Source of the DNA: Halodurantibacterium daqingensis
GTDB taxonomy: Bacteria; Pseudomonadota; Alphaproteobacteria; Rhodobacterales; Rhodobacteraceae
DNA: 64,000 bases
Assembly (NCBI RefSeq): GCF_042666235.1
Contig: NZ_JBHTFQ010000001.1
Location: forward strand, 62,001-126,000
Direction of reading: 5' to 3'
Of the stretch, positions 42,965 to 51,384 are shown piece by piece; within the stretch, counting starts at the first letter, position 1; every line of letters starts with the position of its first letter. Both the position numbers and the translations under genes were made by a program. The notes under the pieces are model-generated. The model had not been told where the DNA came from and did not search any database. It saw only the letters and a program-made list of their open reading frames with translations.

Positions 42965-43549
42965 TTGCCCCTTGATCCGCTGCACGGTTTCGTTTTTGCC
43001 GGCCTGTTTTCGCCCGGCCCGAATGTCATCCTGCTGACGGCGGCCGGGGCGCGCTTTGGCATGGCGCGGACCTTGCCGATGATCGCGGGCATATCGCTTG
43101 GCGTGGGGATCACCTCGGGGCTGACCGGGCTGGGGATCGGCGCGCTGCTGGCGGGGCTTCCCACGCTGGGCCTGCTGCTGCGGATCGTGGCGGCAGGCTG
43201 GATCCTGTGGATGGCCTGGCAACTGTTTCAATCGACCCGCGCCCCTGAAGGCGCGGCACCCGCCCGCCCGATGCGCTTTCACGAGGCGATGCTGTTCCAA
43301 TGGGTCAACCCGAAGGTCTGGGCGGTGGCGCTGGCGGCAGCCTCGGGCTATGCGGCGGGCCTGACGCCCTGGGGCGAAGCGACGCGGCTTGCCGCGGCCT
43401 TTTCCGGGATCAACCTGTTCGTCTGCCTGTTCTGGGCCGCCGCGGGAACGGCGCTGACCTGGCTTCTGAAAACCCCGCGGGCCTGGTCGATCTTCACGAC
43501 ATTCATGGCCTTGATGCTCGCCATCTCGGCGGGGATGGTTTTCCTTTGA
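42965..43549 (+). CDS. LysE/RhtB family exporter 2
   Basis: A 194-residue LysE family protein with SPGPNVILLTAAGARFG near the N-terminus and FQWVNPKVWAVALAAASGY. The best start is TTG 42965, 3 nt after the first exporter ends; that spacing implies translational coupling. Divergence between the copies suggests different substrates or a hetero-oligomer. Confidence 0.88.
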   Translation: MPLDPLHGFVFAGLFSPGPNVILLTAAGARFGMARTLPMIAGISLGVGITSGLTGLGIGALLAGLPTLGLLLRIVAAGWILWMAWQLFQSTRAPEGAAPARPMRFHEAMLFQWVNPKVWAVALAAASGYAAGLTPWGEATRLAAAFSGINLFVCLFWAAAGTALTWLLKTPRAWSIFTTFMALMLAISAGMVFL

Positions 43550-43593
43550 TCCGAAGCCGGCTATATGCCTGAGGTCAAGAGTGGGTTTCAATC

Positions 43594-45444
43594 GTGCTTG
43601 GTCATTTCGAACGGCTTGTCGATCCTTATACACCCTATGAGGAGAACGACACTCCTCCGCGGCAGCTCTGGCCGTTCCTGCTGACCTATGCCCGGCCGTT
43701 CCGCGGGGTGTTCATCGCAACCGCCATCATGTCGGTGGTGGTCGCGGCGATCGAGATCGGGCTGATCTGGTACATGGGCCGGGTGGTGGACCTTCTGTCC
43801 ACGGCCTCGCCCGAAACGGTATGGCAGACCTACGGCACCGAACTGCTGCTGGCCGGCGCCTTCATCCTTCTGGTCCGGCCGCTGTTGCAGGGGCTGGACG
43901 TGGCGCTTCTGAACAATGCAATCCTGCCCAATTTCGGCACGCTGATCCGCTGGCGGGCCCATCGGCACGTGCTGCGCCAGTCCGTCGGCTGGTTCGAGAA
44001 TGATTTCGCCGGCCGCATTGCCAACCGCATCATGCAGACGCCGCCCGCCGCCGGCGATGCGGTGTTCCAGATCTTCGACGCGATCACCTTTTCGCTGGCC
44101 TATCTGATCGGCGCGGCGGTTCTCTTGTCCGAGGCCGATCTTCGGCTGGCGGTGCCACTGCTGATCTGGTTCGTGCTTTACGGGCTTCTGGTGCGCTGGA
44201 CGATGCGCCGCGTGGGGCCGGCCTCGAAGGCCTCGTCGGATGCGCGCAGCCAGGTGACGGGCCGCGTGGTGGACAGCTATACCAACATCCATTCGGTCAA
44301 GCTGTTCGCCCATCACGCGCGCGAACTTGATTACGCGCATGAAGCGATCGAAAATACGCGGCGCACCTTCGCCCGGGAAATGCGCATCTTCACGGTGATG
44401 GATGTGGCGCTGGTGGCGCTGAACGGGTTCCTGATCGTGGCGGTGGTGGGCTGGGCGATCACGCTCTGGGTTGCGGGCGAAGCTTCGGTCGGGGTGGTGG
44501 CGGCGGCGGCGGCGCTGACGCTGCGCCTGAACGCGATGACCGGCTGGATCATGTGGGCGCTGTCCACCTTTTTCCGGTCGCTTGGCGTCGTTGCGGAAGG
44601 GATGGAAACCATCGCCCAGCCGATCACGCTGCGCGACGATCCGGCGGCGCGCCCGCTTGCCTTCCGCGAGGGCCGGATCGAGCTTCAGGGCCTGACCCAT
44701 CACTATGGCCGCGGCAGCGGCGGCATCGAGGGGCTGGATCTGACCATCCGCCCTGGCGAAAGGATCGGGCTGATCGGCCGGTCGGGGGCAGGCAAATCCA
44801 CGTTGGTCAAGCTGCTGTTGCGCTTCTACGATCCCGACGGCGGGCGCATCCTGATCGATGGGCAGGACATCCGCCATGTCCAGCAGGACAGCCTGCGCGC
44901 GCAGATCGGCATGGTGCAGCAGGACAGCGCGCTTCTGCACCGGTCGGTGCGCGACAACATCCTTTACGGGCGCCCCGATGCGACCGAGGCCGAAATGATC
45001 GCCGCCGCACAGCGCGCCGAGGCGCATGAGTTCATTCTGGGGCTTCGCGATCCTGAGGGGCGCACCGGCTATGACGCCCAGGTGGGCGAGCGTGGCATCA
45101 AGCTGTCGGGCGGACAGCGGCAGCGCGTGGCGCTTGCCCGGGTGATCCTGAAGGATGCGCCGATCCTGATTCTGGACGAGGCAACCTCGGCCCTGGACAG
45201 CGAAGTCGAGGCCGCGATTCAGGACACGCTTTACGGCGTGATGGAGGGCAAGACCGTGATCGCCATTGCGCACCGCCTGTCCACGATCGCGCGCATGGAT
45301 CGGATCCTGGTTCTTGAGGACGGGCGGATTGCCGAACAGGGCACGCATGATGCGCTGATCGCCCGGAACGGGCTTTACGCCCGGTTCTGGACGCGGCAAT
45401 CGGGGGGCTTCATCGGCACCGACGAGGCCACGCATGAAGATTGA
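43594..45444 (+). CDS. ABC exporter, fused membrane and ATPase domains (first subunit)
   Basis: A 616-residue type I exporter half. A six-helix membrane domain (about 30-340) precedes an ATPase with Walker A GRSGAGKS (395-402), LSGGQ signature near 505, Walker B ILILDEATSALDS and a complete H-loop (AHRLST). The start is GTG 43594. The partner half overlaps by 11 bp, so a heterodimer is likely. Substrate cannot be inferred; lipid, peptide or drug export are options. Confidence 0.92.
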   Translation: MLGHFERLVDPYTPYEENDTPPRQLWPFLLTYARPFRGVFIATAIMSVVVAAIEIGLIWYMGRVVDLLSTASPETVWQTYGTELLLAGAFILLVRPLLQGLDVALLNNAILPNFGTLIRWRAHRHVLRQSVGWFENDFAGRIANRIMQTPPAAGDAVFQIFDAITFSLAYLIGAAVLLSEADLRLAVPLLIWFVLYGLLVRWTMRRVGPASKASSDARSQVTGRVVDSYTNIHSVKLFAHHARELDYAHEAIENTRRTFAREMRIFTVMDVALVALNGFLIVAVVGWAITLWVAGEASVGVVAAAAALTLRLNAMTGWIMWALSTFFRSLGVVAEGMETIAQPITLRDDPAARPLAFREGRIELQGLTHHYGRGSGGIEGLDLTIRPGERIGLIGRSGAGKSTLVKLLLRFYDPDGGRILIDGQDIRHVQQDSLRAQIGMVQQDSALLHRSVRDNILYGRPDATEAEMIAAAQRAEAHEFILGLRDPEGRTGYDAQVGERGIKLSGGQRQRVALARVILKDAPILILDEATSALDSEVEAAIQDTLYGVMEGKTVIAIAHRLSTIARMDRILVLEDGRIAEQGTHDALIARNGLYARFWTRQSGGFIGTDEATHED

Positions 45445-47260
45445 CCGCCTGATCGACGCCTTCCAGCCCGCGACGGGCGCCCCTCCGCGCAGCCTTGGCG
45501 CGTTCTTCTACTGGTGCCTTGCCGGGTCATGGCCGGTGCTGATTGGCGCCGGACTTGTCTCGGCGCTTGCGGGGATCCTCGAGGTGGTTTCGGCGCTGAT
45601 CCTCGGGCGGGTGATCGACATCGCCCTTGGGAGCGGGCCCGAGGAGTTCTTCAGTCAGAACATCGGGCTGCTGATCGGTGCACTCCTGTTCTTCGTGCTG
45701 CTGCGTCCCCTGGTCTTTGCGGCCTCGTCGGCGGCGAATTCGGTTGTGGTGACGCCCAATGTGACGCCGCTGGTGCTGTCGCGGATCCACCGCTGGACGA
45801 TGGGCCAGGCCGTCACCTTCTTCGACAACGATTTCGCCGGGCGGATCGCGCAGAAACAGATGCAGACCGCGCGCGCCGTGACGGATGTCGCATCGGAATG
45901 CATCAACGTCGTGGCCTTTGCCCTGGCGTCGCTTCTGGGTTCGGCGGTGTTTCTGCTGGCCATCGACACGCGGGTCGCGCTGGCGCTGACGCTGTGGCTT
46001 GCGATCTATTTCGCGCTGATCCGCTTCTTCATCCCGCGGGTGCGCAAATACTCGGCAAGCCGGGCCGGGGCGCGCGCGATGGTGTCGGGGCAGGTCGTGG
46101 ACACGATCACCAACATCAAGACGGTCAAGCTGTTTGCCCATGCCGAACACGAGGATCGCGCCGCCCTCTCGGCCATGGCCGTGTTCCGCGAACGCAGCCT
46201 GGAATTCGGCGTGGTGTCAGCCTGGTTCCGCCTGTCGCTGATGACGGTGGCGGGAATCCTGCCGGTGCTGTTGATCGGCGGCACATTGTGGCTCTGGACC
46301 GAAGGGGCGGCCACTGCGGGCGACATTGCGGCGGCCGGTGCCATTTCGATCCGCATTGCACAGATGACGGGCTGGGTCAGTTTCACGCTGATGGCGATCT
46401 ATGGCAATATCGGCGAGGTCGAGGACGGGATCCGCACCCTGACCCCGCCCCATGCCCTGGCCGATGCGCCCGATGCCCGCGACCTGCCGCGCCTGCGCGG
46501 CGAGATCCGGTTCGACGGGCTTTGCTTTGCCTATGGATCGGGGGCGGGCGGCGTGCAGGATATCACGCTGACCGTGCATCCGGGTGAAAAGATCGGCATC
46601 GTCGGCGCCTCGGGCGCGGGGAAATCCACGCTGGTTGCGCTGTTGCTGCGGCTTTACGATCCGGATCGTGGCCGGGTGCTGCTGGATGGCCATGATGTGC
46701 GCAGTGTCACCCAGGAAAGTCTGCGCCAGCAGATCGCCATGGTCACGCAGGAAACGGCGATGTTCAACCGCTCGGCCCGCGACAACATCCTTTACGGGCG
46801 CCCCGGTGCGACAATGGACGAGGTGATCGCCGCGGCAAAACAGGCCGAGGCGCATGAGTTCATCGAATCCATGGTCGATCATGCCGGCCGGCGCGGTTAT
46901 GACGCCCATCTGGGGGAACGCGGGGTCAAGCTGTCCGGCGGACAGCGGCAACGGATCGCCCTTGCCCGGGCCTTTCTCAAGGATGCACCGATCCTGGTGC
47001 TGGACGAGGCAACCTCGGCACTGGACAGTGAGGTCGAGGCCTCGATCCAGGATGCGCTGTTGCGGGTGATGGAAGGCAAGACCGTCCTCGCCATCGCGCA
47101 CCGCCTGTCGACGATCTCTGCCATGGACCGGATCATCGTGATGGAGGAGGGGCGGATCGTCGAGGAAGGCACGCATGAGGCGCTTCTGGAACGCGGCGGC
47201 ACCTATGCACGCTACTGGGAGCGTCAATCCGGCGGCTTTCTGGACGAGGCCGCGGAATGA
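45434..47260 (+). CDS. ABC exporter, fused membrane and ATPase domains (second subunit)
   Basis: A 608-residue partner of the preceding ABC half with the same architecture. ATPase motifs are GASGAGKST, LSGGQRQR, LVLDEATSALDS and AHRLST. Both halves keep the catalytic glutamate after Walker B, so neither site looks degenerate, unlike in many heterodimeric exporters. An ATGA overlap joins it to an RNA methyltransferase gene. Confidence 0.92.
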   Translation: MKIDRLIDAFQPATGAPPRSLGAFFYWCLAGSWPVLIGAGLVSALAGILEVVSALILGRVIDIALGSGPEEFFSQNIGLLIGALLFFVLLRPLVFAASSAANSVVVTPNVTPLVLSRIHRWTMGQAVTFFDNDFAGRIAQKQMQTARAVTDVASECINVVAFALASLLGSAVFLLAIDTRVALALTLWLAIYFALIRFFIPRVRKYSASRAGARAMVSGQVVDTITNIKTVKLFAHAEHEDRAALSAMAVFRERSLEFGVVSAWFRLSLMTVAGILPVLLIGGTLWLWTEGAATAGDIAAAGAISIRIAQMTGWVSFTLMAIYGNIGEVEDGIRTLTPPHALADAPDARDLPRLRGEIRFDGLCFAYGSGAGGVQDITLTVHPGEKIGIVGASGAGKSTLVALLLRLYDPDRGRVLLDGHDVRSVTQESLRQQIAMVTQETAMFNRSARDNILYGRPGATMDEVIAAAKQAEAHEFIESMVDHAGRRGYDAHLGERGVKLSGGQRQRIALARAFLKDAPILVLDEATSALDSEVEASIQDALLRVMEGKTVLAIAHRLSTISAMDRIIVMEEGRIVEEGTHEALLERGGTYARYWERQSGGFLDEAAE

Positions 47261-48483
47261 GGCTGACCATCGCGCGGCTGGGCCACAGGGGCGACGGTGT
47301 AGCCGAGGGCATTCTGGTGCCGCTTGCCCTGCCCGGCGAGGTTGTTGAAGGCGAGTTGTCCGATGGCCGCATGGTGGCACCGAAGATCGTCACGCCCTCG
47401 TCCGACCGGGTGCGCCCGCCCTGTGGCCATTTCCGCAGCTGCGGTGGCTGCGTGGTGCAGCATGCCTCGGACGGATTTGTCGCCGGCTGGAAGCAGGAGG
47501 TTGTCACGACCGCCCTTGCCGCGCAGGGCCTCCACGCCCCGATGCGGCCTGTCCTGACATCGCCGCCGCGGTCCCGGCGCCGCGCGGCGCTGTCGGGGCG
47601 GCGAACGAAGAAGGGCGCCATCGTCGGCCTGCATGGCCGCGCCTCGGATACGCTGGTGGCGATTCCGGGCTGCCAGCTTCTGCATCCGGATCTGATGGCG
47701 CTGATCCCCGCGCTTGAGGCCATCGTGACCCTTGGCGCAACCCGCAAGGGCGAAATGAGCCTGGTTGTCACCCGCAGCGACAGCGGAGCCGATGTCGCTG
47801 CGCGCGGGGGCAAGCCGCTTGACCCCGCGCTGCGCGCCGAGCTTGCCGCACTGACCGGGCGCTGGGCGATTGCCCGCCTCAGCTGGGACGGGGAAACCGT
47901 CGCGCTGCATCAGCTGCCGGTGCAACGCTTTGGCAGTGCCGAGGTTGCACCGCCACCGGGGGCCTTTCTGCAGGCCACCGCCGAAGGCGAGGCGGCCCTG
48001 GTCGCGGCAGTGACCGAGGCGGTGGGATCCGCCCGCCGCGTCGCGGATCTGTTCGCGGGCTGCGGCACCTTCGCGCTGCCGCTTGCCCGGCAGGCCGAGC
48101 TGCATGCCGTCGAGGGCGAGGCCGCGATGCTTCAGGCGCTTGACCGCGGCTGGCGTGCAGCCGAGGGCCTGCGCCGCGTGACGCACGAAGCGCGCGACCT
48201 CTTTCGTCGCCCGCTGATGGCGGAGGAATTACGCCGCTTCGACGCGGTGGTGATCGATCCGCCGCGTGCAGGGGCCGAGGCTCAGGTGGCGCAGCTGGCG
48301 GCAAGCGACGTGCCGGTGATCGCGATGGTGTCCTGCAACCCGGTGACTTTCGCGCGTGACGCGCGGACGCTCGTTTCTGCCGGCCACAGCCTGGAATGGG
48401 TGCAGGTCGTGGATCAATTCCGCTGGTCGTCGCATGTCGAACTTGCGGCCCGGTTCACGAAGGGCCATATCCGCCGCGACTGA
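47257..48483 (+). CDS. 23S rRNA/tRNA (uracil-5-)-methyltransferase family protein (RlmD/TrmA type)
   Basis: A 408-residue class I SAM methyltransferase. A TRAM-like N-terminus is followed by a four-cysteine iron-sulfur motif (C56, C62, C65 in CGHFRSCGGC, and C139 in IPGCQLLH), the SAM site VADLFAGCGTFALPLA, IDPPRAGAEAQ, and the nucleophile C360 in VSCNPVTFARD with HVE general base. The cluster argues for RlmC/RlmD-like methylation of m5U in 23S rRNA; the exact site is not predictable. Confidence 0.9.
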   Translation: MRLTIARLGHRGDGVAEGILVPLALPGEVVEGELSDGRMVAPKIVTPSSDRVRPPCGHFRSCGGCVVQHASDGFVAGWKQEVVTTALAAQGLHAPMRPVLTSPPRSRRRAALSGRRTKKGAIVGLHGRASDTLVAIPGCQLLHPDLMALIPALEAIVTLGATRKGEMSLVVTRSDSGADVAARGGKPLDPALRAELAALTGRWAIARLSWDGETVALHQLPVQRFGSAEVAPPPGAFLQATAEGEAALVAAVTEAVGSARRVADLFAGCGTFALPLARQAELHAVEGEAAMLQALDRGWRAAEGLRRVTHEARDLFRRPLMAEELRRFDAVVIDPPRAGAEAQVAQLAASDVPVIAMVSCNPVTFARDARTLVSAGHSLEWVQVVDQFRWSSHVELAARFTKGHIRRD

Positions 48484-48499
48484 ACAGCAAGGGGCGGAT

Positions 48500-49273
48500 A
48501 TGACACTGAGACAGCAGATCGACGCGTGGCTCGAGCGACGCATCGTGCGCAATGCGATCATTGGTGTGATCCTGTTCAACGCCGTCATCCTGGGGCTCGA
48601 GACATCGGGCACGGTGATGGCGCGTGCCGGTTGGCTCATCATCCTGCTGGATCTTGCCTGCCTCTCGGTCTTTGTAGGGGAAATCGCGCTGAAGCTCTTC
48701 GCGCGGGGCGGGCGGTTCTTCCGCTCGGGATGGAACCTGTTCGATTTCGTGATCGTCGGCGCCTCGCTTCTGCCCGGCGCGCAGACGCTGAGCGTGCTGC
48801 GGGCGCTTCGGATCCTGCGGGTGCTGCGGGTCATCTCCGCCGCGCCGCGGCTGCGCCGGGTGGTCGAGGGCTTCATCACCGCCCTGCCGGGCATGGGCTC
48901 GGTCTTTCTGCTGATGTCGCTGATCTTCTATATCGGTGCGGTCATGGCGACCAAGCTGTTCGCGGCGAGCTTCCCCGACTGGTTCGGCTCGATCGGGCTG
49001 TCGGCCTATACGCTGTTCCAGATCATGACGCTGGAAAGCTGGTCGATGGGGATCGTGCGCCCGGTGATGGAGCATTACCCCTACGCCTGGCTGTTCTTCG
49101 TGCCGTTCATCATGGTGACCACCTTCGCCGTGGTGAACCTGCTGGTCGGCCTGATCGTGAATTCGATGCAGGACGCGCACCAGGAAGAGGAAAACCTGCG
49201 CACCGATGCCTATCGCGACGAGGTGCTTGCCCGCCTCGCCGCCATCGAGGAACGCCTGAAAGAGAAGGCCTGA
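48500..49273 (+). CDS. NaChBac-type voltage-gated sodium channel
   Basis: A 257-residue six-helix channel subunit. S4 carries arginines at R101, R104, R107 and R110 with three-residue spacing. The selectivity filter is TLESWSM (177-183), the sequence of bacterial Nav channels. S6 (VVNLLVGLIVNSMQDAH) ends in a charged coiled coil (about 228-257) that tetramerises. Related marine Rhodobacterales carry such channels, thought to link sodium to motility and pH control. ATG 48500 follows GGGGCGG. Confidence 0.93.
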   Translation: MTLRQQIDAWLERRIVRNAIIGVILFNAVILGLETSGTVMARAGWLIILLDLACLSVFVGEIALKLFARGGRFFRSGWNLFDFVIVGASLLPGAQTLSVLRALRILRVLRVISAAPRLRRVVEGFITALPGMGSVFLLMSLIFYIGAVMATKLFAASFPDWFGSIGLSAYTLFQIMTLESWSMGIVRPVMEHYPYAWLFFVPFIMVTTFAVVNLLVGLIVNSMQDAHQEEENLRTDAYRDEVLARLAAIEERLKEKA

Positions 49274-49385
49274 CCGACGAAAGACAAGGCCCCCGAAATG
49301 CGTATGGGGTCGCCGGGAAGGGGCTAGGCAGATGCCCCGATTCCGCAGTATTCTGCAAAAAAATCCCAAAGGGGCAGGCAGAACA

Positions 49386-49880
49386 ATGCGGATATTGAGG
49401 GTGATCGGGCTTATGCTCGGGCTGGCCGTGGTCGCGGCATGCGGGCAGAAGGCACCACAGGTCTATCAGGGACCCGAGGTGACACATATCTATGTGGAAA
49501 AGGCGAACCGCCGGATGATGTTGTTGCATGGCAACCAGATCATCAAGAGCTATGACATCGACCTGGGCTTTTCGCCGGACGGGCACAAGCAGTTCGAGGG
49601 TGACGGACGCACGCCGGAGGGCACCTATTACATCGATCGCCGCAACCCGAACAGCGCCTATCATCTGTCGCTGGGAATCTCCTATCCCAACCCCGTCGAT
49701 TATGCCTTCGCCAAGCAGGTAGGCCGTTCGGCAGGAGGCAACATCTTCATTCACGGGCGCGCGGGCAAGGACAACGGCCTGCGTGACTGGACAGCAGGCT
49801 GCATCGCGGTCACCGACAAGGAGATCGAGGAAATCTGGATGATGGTGCGCACCGGAACGCCGATCACCATCGTTCCCTGA
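49386..49880 (+). CDS. L,D-transpeptidase (YkuD) lipoprotein
   Basis: A 164-residue protein with a lipobox ending at C19 (LAVVAAC) and a YkuD domain (about 33-163). The catalytic cluster is IHGRAGKDNGLRDWTAGCIAV with C139 as nucleophile. YkuD enzymes crosslink peptidoglycan or attach proteins to it. ATG 49386 gives the signal peptide; an upstream frame to 49332 is not needed. It is one of two YkuD genes flanking a CAP-domain lipoprotein. Confidence 0.92.
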   Translation: MRILRVIGLMLGLAVVAACGQKAPQVYQGPEVTHIYVEKANRRMMLLHGNQIIKSYDIDLGFSPDGHKQFEGDGRTPEGTYYIDRRNPNSAYHLSLGISYPNPVDYAFAKQVGRSAGGNIFIHGRAGKDNGLRDWTAGCIAVTDKEIEEIWMMVRTGTPITIVP

Positions 49881-49938
49881 CCCGGGCTGCGGCGGTGGGG
49901 TGGCCCAGGCGCGGCTTCCTGAGACAGTCGGATTGGAA

Positions 49939-49961
49939 AAGGGGCGCCATCGGCGCCCCTT
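49939..49961. terminator. Hairpin between convergent YkuD and CAP genes
   Basis: AAGGGGCGCC (49939-49948) pairs with GGCGCCCCTT (49952-49961) around a 3-nt loop, giving a perfect 10-bp stem. It lies between two 3' ends, with As before and Ts after, and probably works in both directions. Confidence 0.75.
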
Positions 49962-49978
49962 GGCCGTTGGTCGTGGGC

Positions 49979-50491
49979 CTAGCCGCCGATGGTCAGCGTC
50001 CACCAGATCTTGCCGCTGGGCTCTTGAAACCAGGCAAAGCCCATGTCGCGCGCCTGCGGGTCCATGATGACATTGCGCGTCAGCGGCTCGCTCATCCAGG
50101 CGGCAAGCGTTTCCAGTTCGCTTTCGTAGGTTTCCGAAATTGCCTCGCCGCGCAGCGCGGCGGGATAGCCCGCACGACGCACGCGATCCACCGGCGAGGA
50201 GCCGTCCGACCCGAAGTGCCAGGGGCGGTTTTGAACCGACATGTCCCGCGCATGGGTCGCCGCTGCGGCGTTCAGTTGTGCGTTCAGCTGCAGCGGCGCG
50301 CGGTTGCCCGCCTGGCGATAGGCGTTCACCGCATCCACCATGCGGAACTGCACCTCGGCAGTATTCATGCTGCCGACATCATAGACGCGGGCGACCGGGC
50401 GCCCGTCAGCGCCCAGTTGCGTCGGAGGTGCGCCGGCGCAGGCGGCCAGACCCAAAGCTGCGACGACGAAAAGACCAGTCAGACGAAACAT
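49979..50491 (-). CDS. CAP/SCP domain lipoprotein
   Basis: A 170-residue protein with a lipobox (LGLAAC, C18) and a CAP (cysteine-rich secretory/antigen 5/PR-1) domain. VNAYRQAGNRAPLQLNAQLNAAAATHARDM and SEPLTRNVIMDPQARDMGFAW are family features, with the HARDM histidine present. Bacterial CAP proteins are secreted or envelope-bound with varied, poorly known roles. Position between two YkuD genes suggests the cell wall. I chose the ATG at 50491 for the signal peptide. Confidence 0.9.
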   Translation of the reverse strand: MFRLTGLFVVAALGLAACAGAPPTQLGADGRPVARVYDVGSMNTAEVQFRMVDAVNAYRQAGNRAPLQLNAQLNAAAATHARDMSVQNRPWHFGSDGSSPVDRVRRAGYPAALRGEAISETYESELETLAAWMSEPLTRNVIMDPQARDMGFAWFQEPSGKIWWTLTIGG

Positions 50492-50676
50492 ATTCAGCCA
50501 TCCAGTGTTGTTTGCGCGAGCCTTACAAGCTTGGGCCTCAATGATCAAACCCAACTGGTGCTGCAAGGTCGGTTGACAAGTGTGTGAATTGCCGTGATTT
50601 GGCAAAGAGGATATTTCTGAGGCGGTGGGCCGGCATTTCGTGGCCCTTCCCCATATGTGATCAAGGAGCGTTGAGG

Positions 50677-51276
50677 ATGAGTGGCGAGAGCTCTCACAGG
50701 ATGAACCGCCGCGTTTTCGTCGGCACGGGCGCTGCGGCATTGGCGGCGGCTGCCATGCCCGCCTGGGCACAGGATGGCACGACCGAGATGGAACGTTCGC
50801 TGTCTTCTTCGGTTCAGCGCAACATCTCGAGCTTCCGCACGCTGGACTGGCGCCCCTATTTCGATTCGCTGCGCAACGGTGCGGTCCTGGTCGATCTTGA
50901 TTCGCGCGCGCTGCATTTCTGGTCCGAGGATCAGAGCGTCTACCGCCTCTATCCGACCAGTGTTCCGCTGAGCGAGGATCTGACCCGCCGCGGCCGGACC
51001 GAGGTGATCCGCAAGGTCGAAGGCCCTTCCTGGGCGCCGACGCCGGCAATGAAGCTGCGCAACCCCGAGTGGCCCGATTTCGTCGGCCCCGGCCCCGACA
51101 ACCCGTTGGGCACACATGCGCTGTACCTGTCGTGGCAGTACTACCGGATTCACGGCACCCATGACACGCGCAAGATCGGTCGCCGGTCGTCGAATGGCTG
51201 CGTGGGGCTGTTCAATGAACATATCGCCGAGCTTTATCGCCTGACCAATGTCGGCACGCAGGTGCTGCTGATCTGA
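50677..51276 (+). CDS. L,D-transpeptidase (YkuD) with Tat-like signal
   Basis: A 199-residue ErfK/YbiS/YcfS/YnhG-type enzyme. The N-terminus MNRRVFVGTGAAALAAAAMPAWAQ carries a twin-arginine pattern (RRVFVG). The YkuD catalytic cluster is IHGTHDTRKIGRRSSNGCVGL with C175 as nucleophile. AAGGAG lies 8 nt before ATG 50677. Unlike its neighbour it is probably a Tat substrate, which implies folding before export or cofactor use; otherwise it is an ordinary family member. Confidence 0.9.
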   Translation: MSGESSHRMNRRVFVGTGAAALAAAAMPAWAQDGTTEMERSLSSSVQRNISSFRTLDWRPYFDSLRNGAVLVDLDSRALHFWSEDQSVYRLYPTSVPLSEDLTRRGRTEVIRKVEGPSWAPTPAMKLRNPEWPDFVGPGPDNPLGTHALYLSWQYYRIHGTHDTRKIGRRSSNGCVGLFNEHIAELYRLTNVGTQVLLI

Positions 51277-51306
51277 GGCAATGCCAAAGGTGCGGCAAAA
51301 ACTGAA

Positions 51307-51330
51307 GGGCGGCCAATGGCCGCCCCTTTT
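51307..51330 (+). terminator. Rho-independent terminator of the YkuD gene
   Basis: GGGCGGCC (51307-51314) pairs with GGCCGCCC (51318-51325) around AAT, followed by C and TTTT (51327-51330). It lies 31 nt after the YkuD stop. Confidence 0.85.
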
Positions 51331-51384
51331 CATTTCCGCCCCGGCAGGACCGCCTCATCCAGTGCCAGACGGGCGGCCGCGGCC

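Noticed and set aside
43588..45435. A 615-codon frame antisense to the first ABC exporter gene
   Set aside because: The sense strand holds every ABC motif; the antisense product is low-complexity and His/Arg/Asp-rich.
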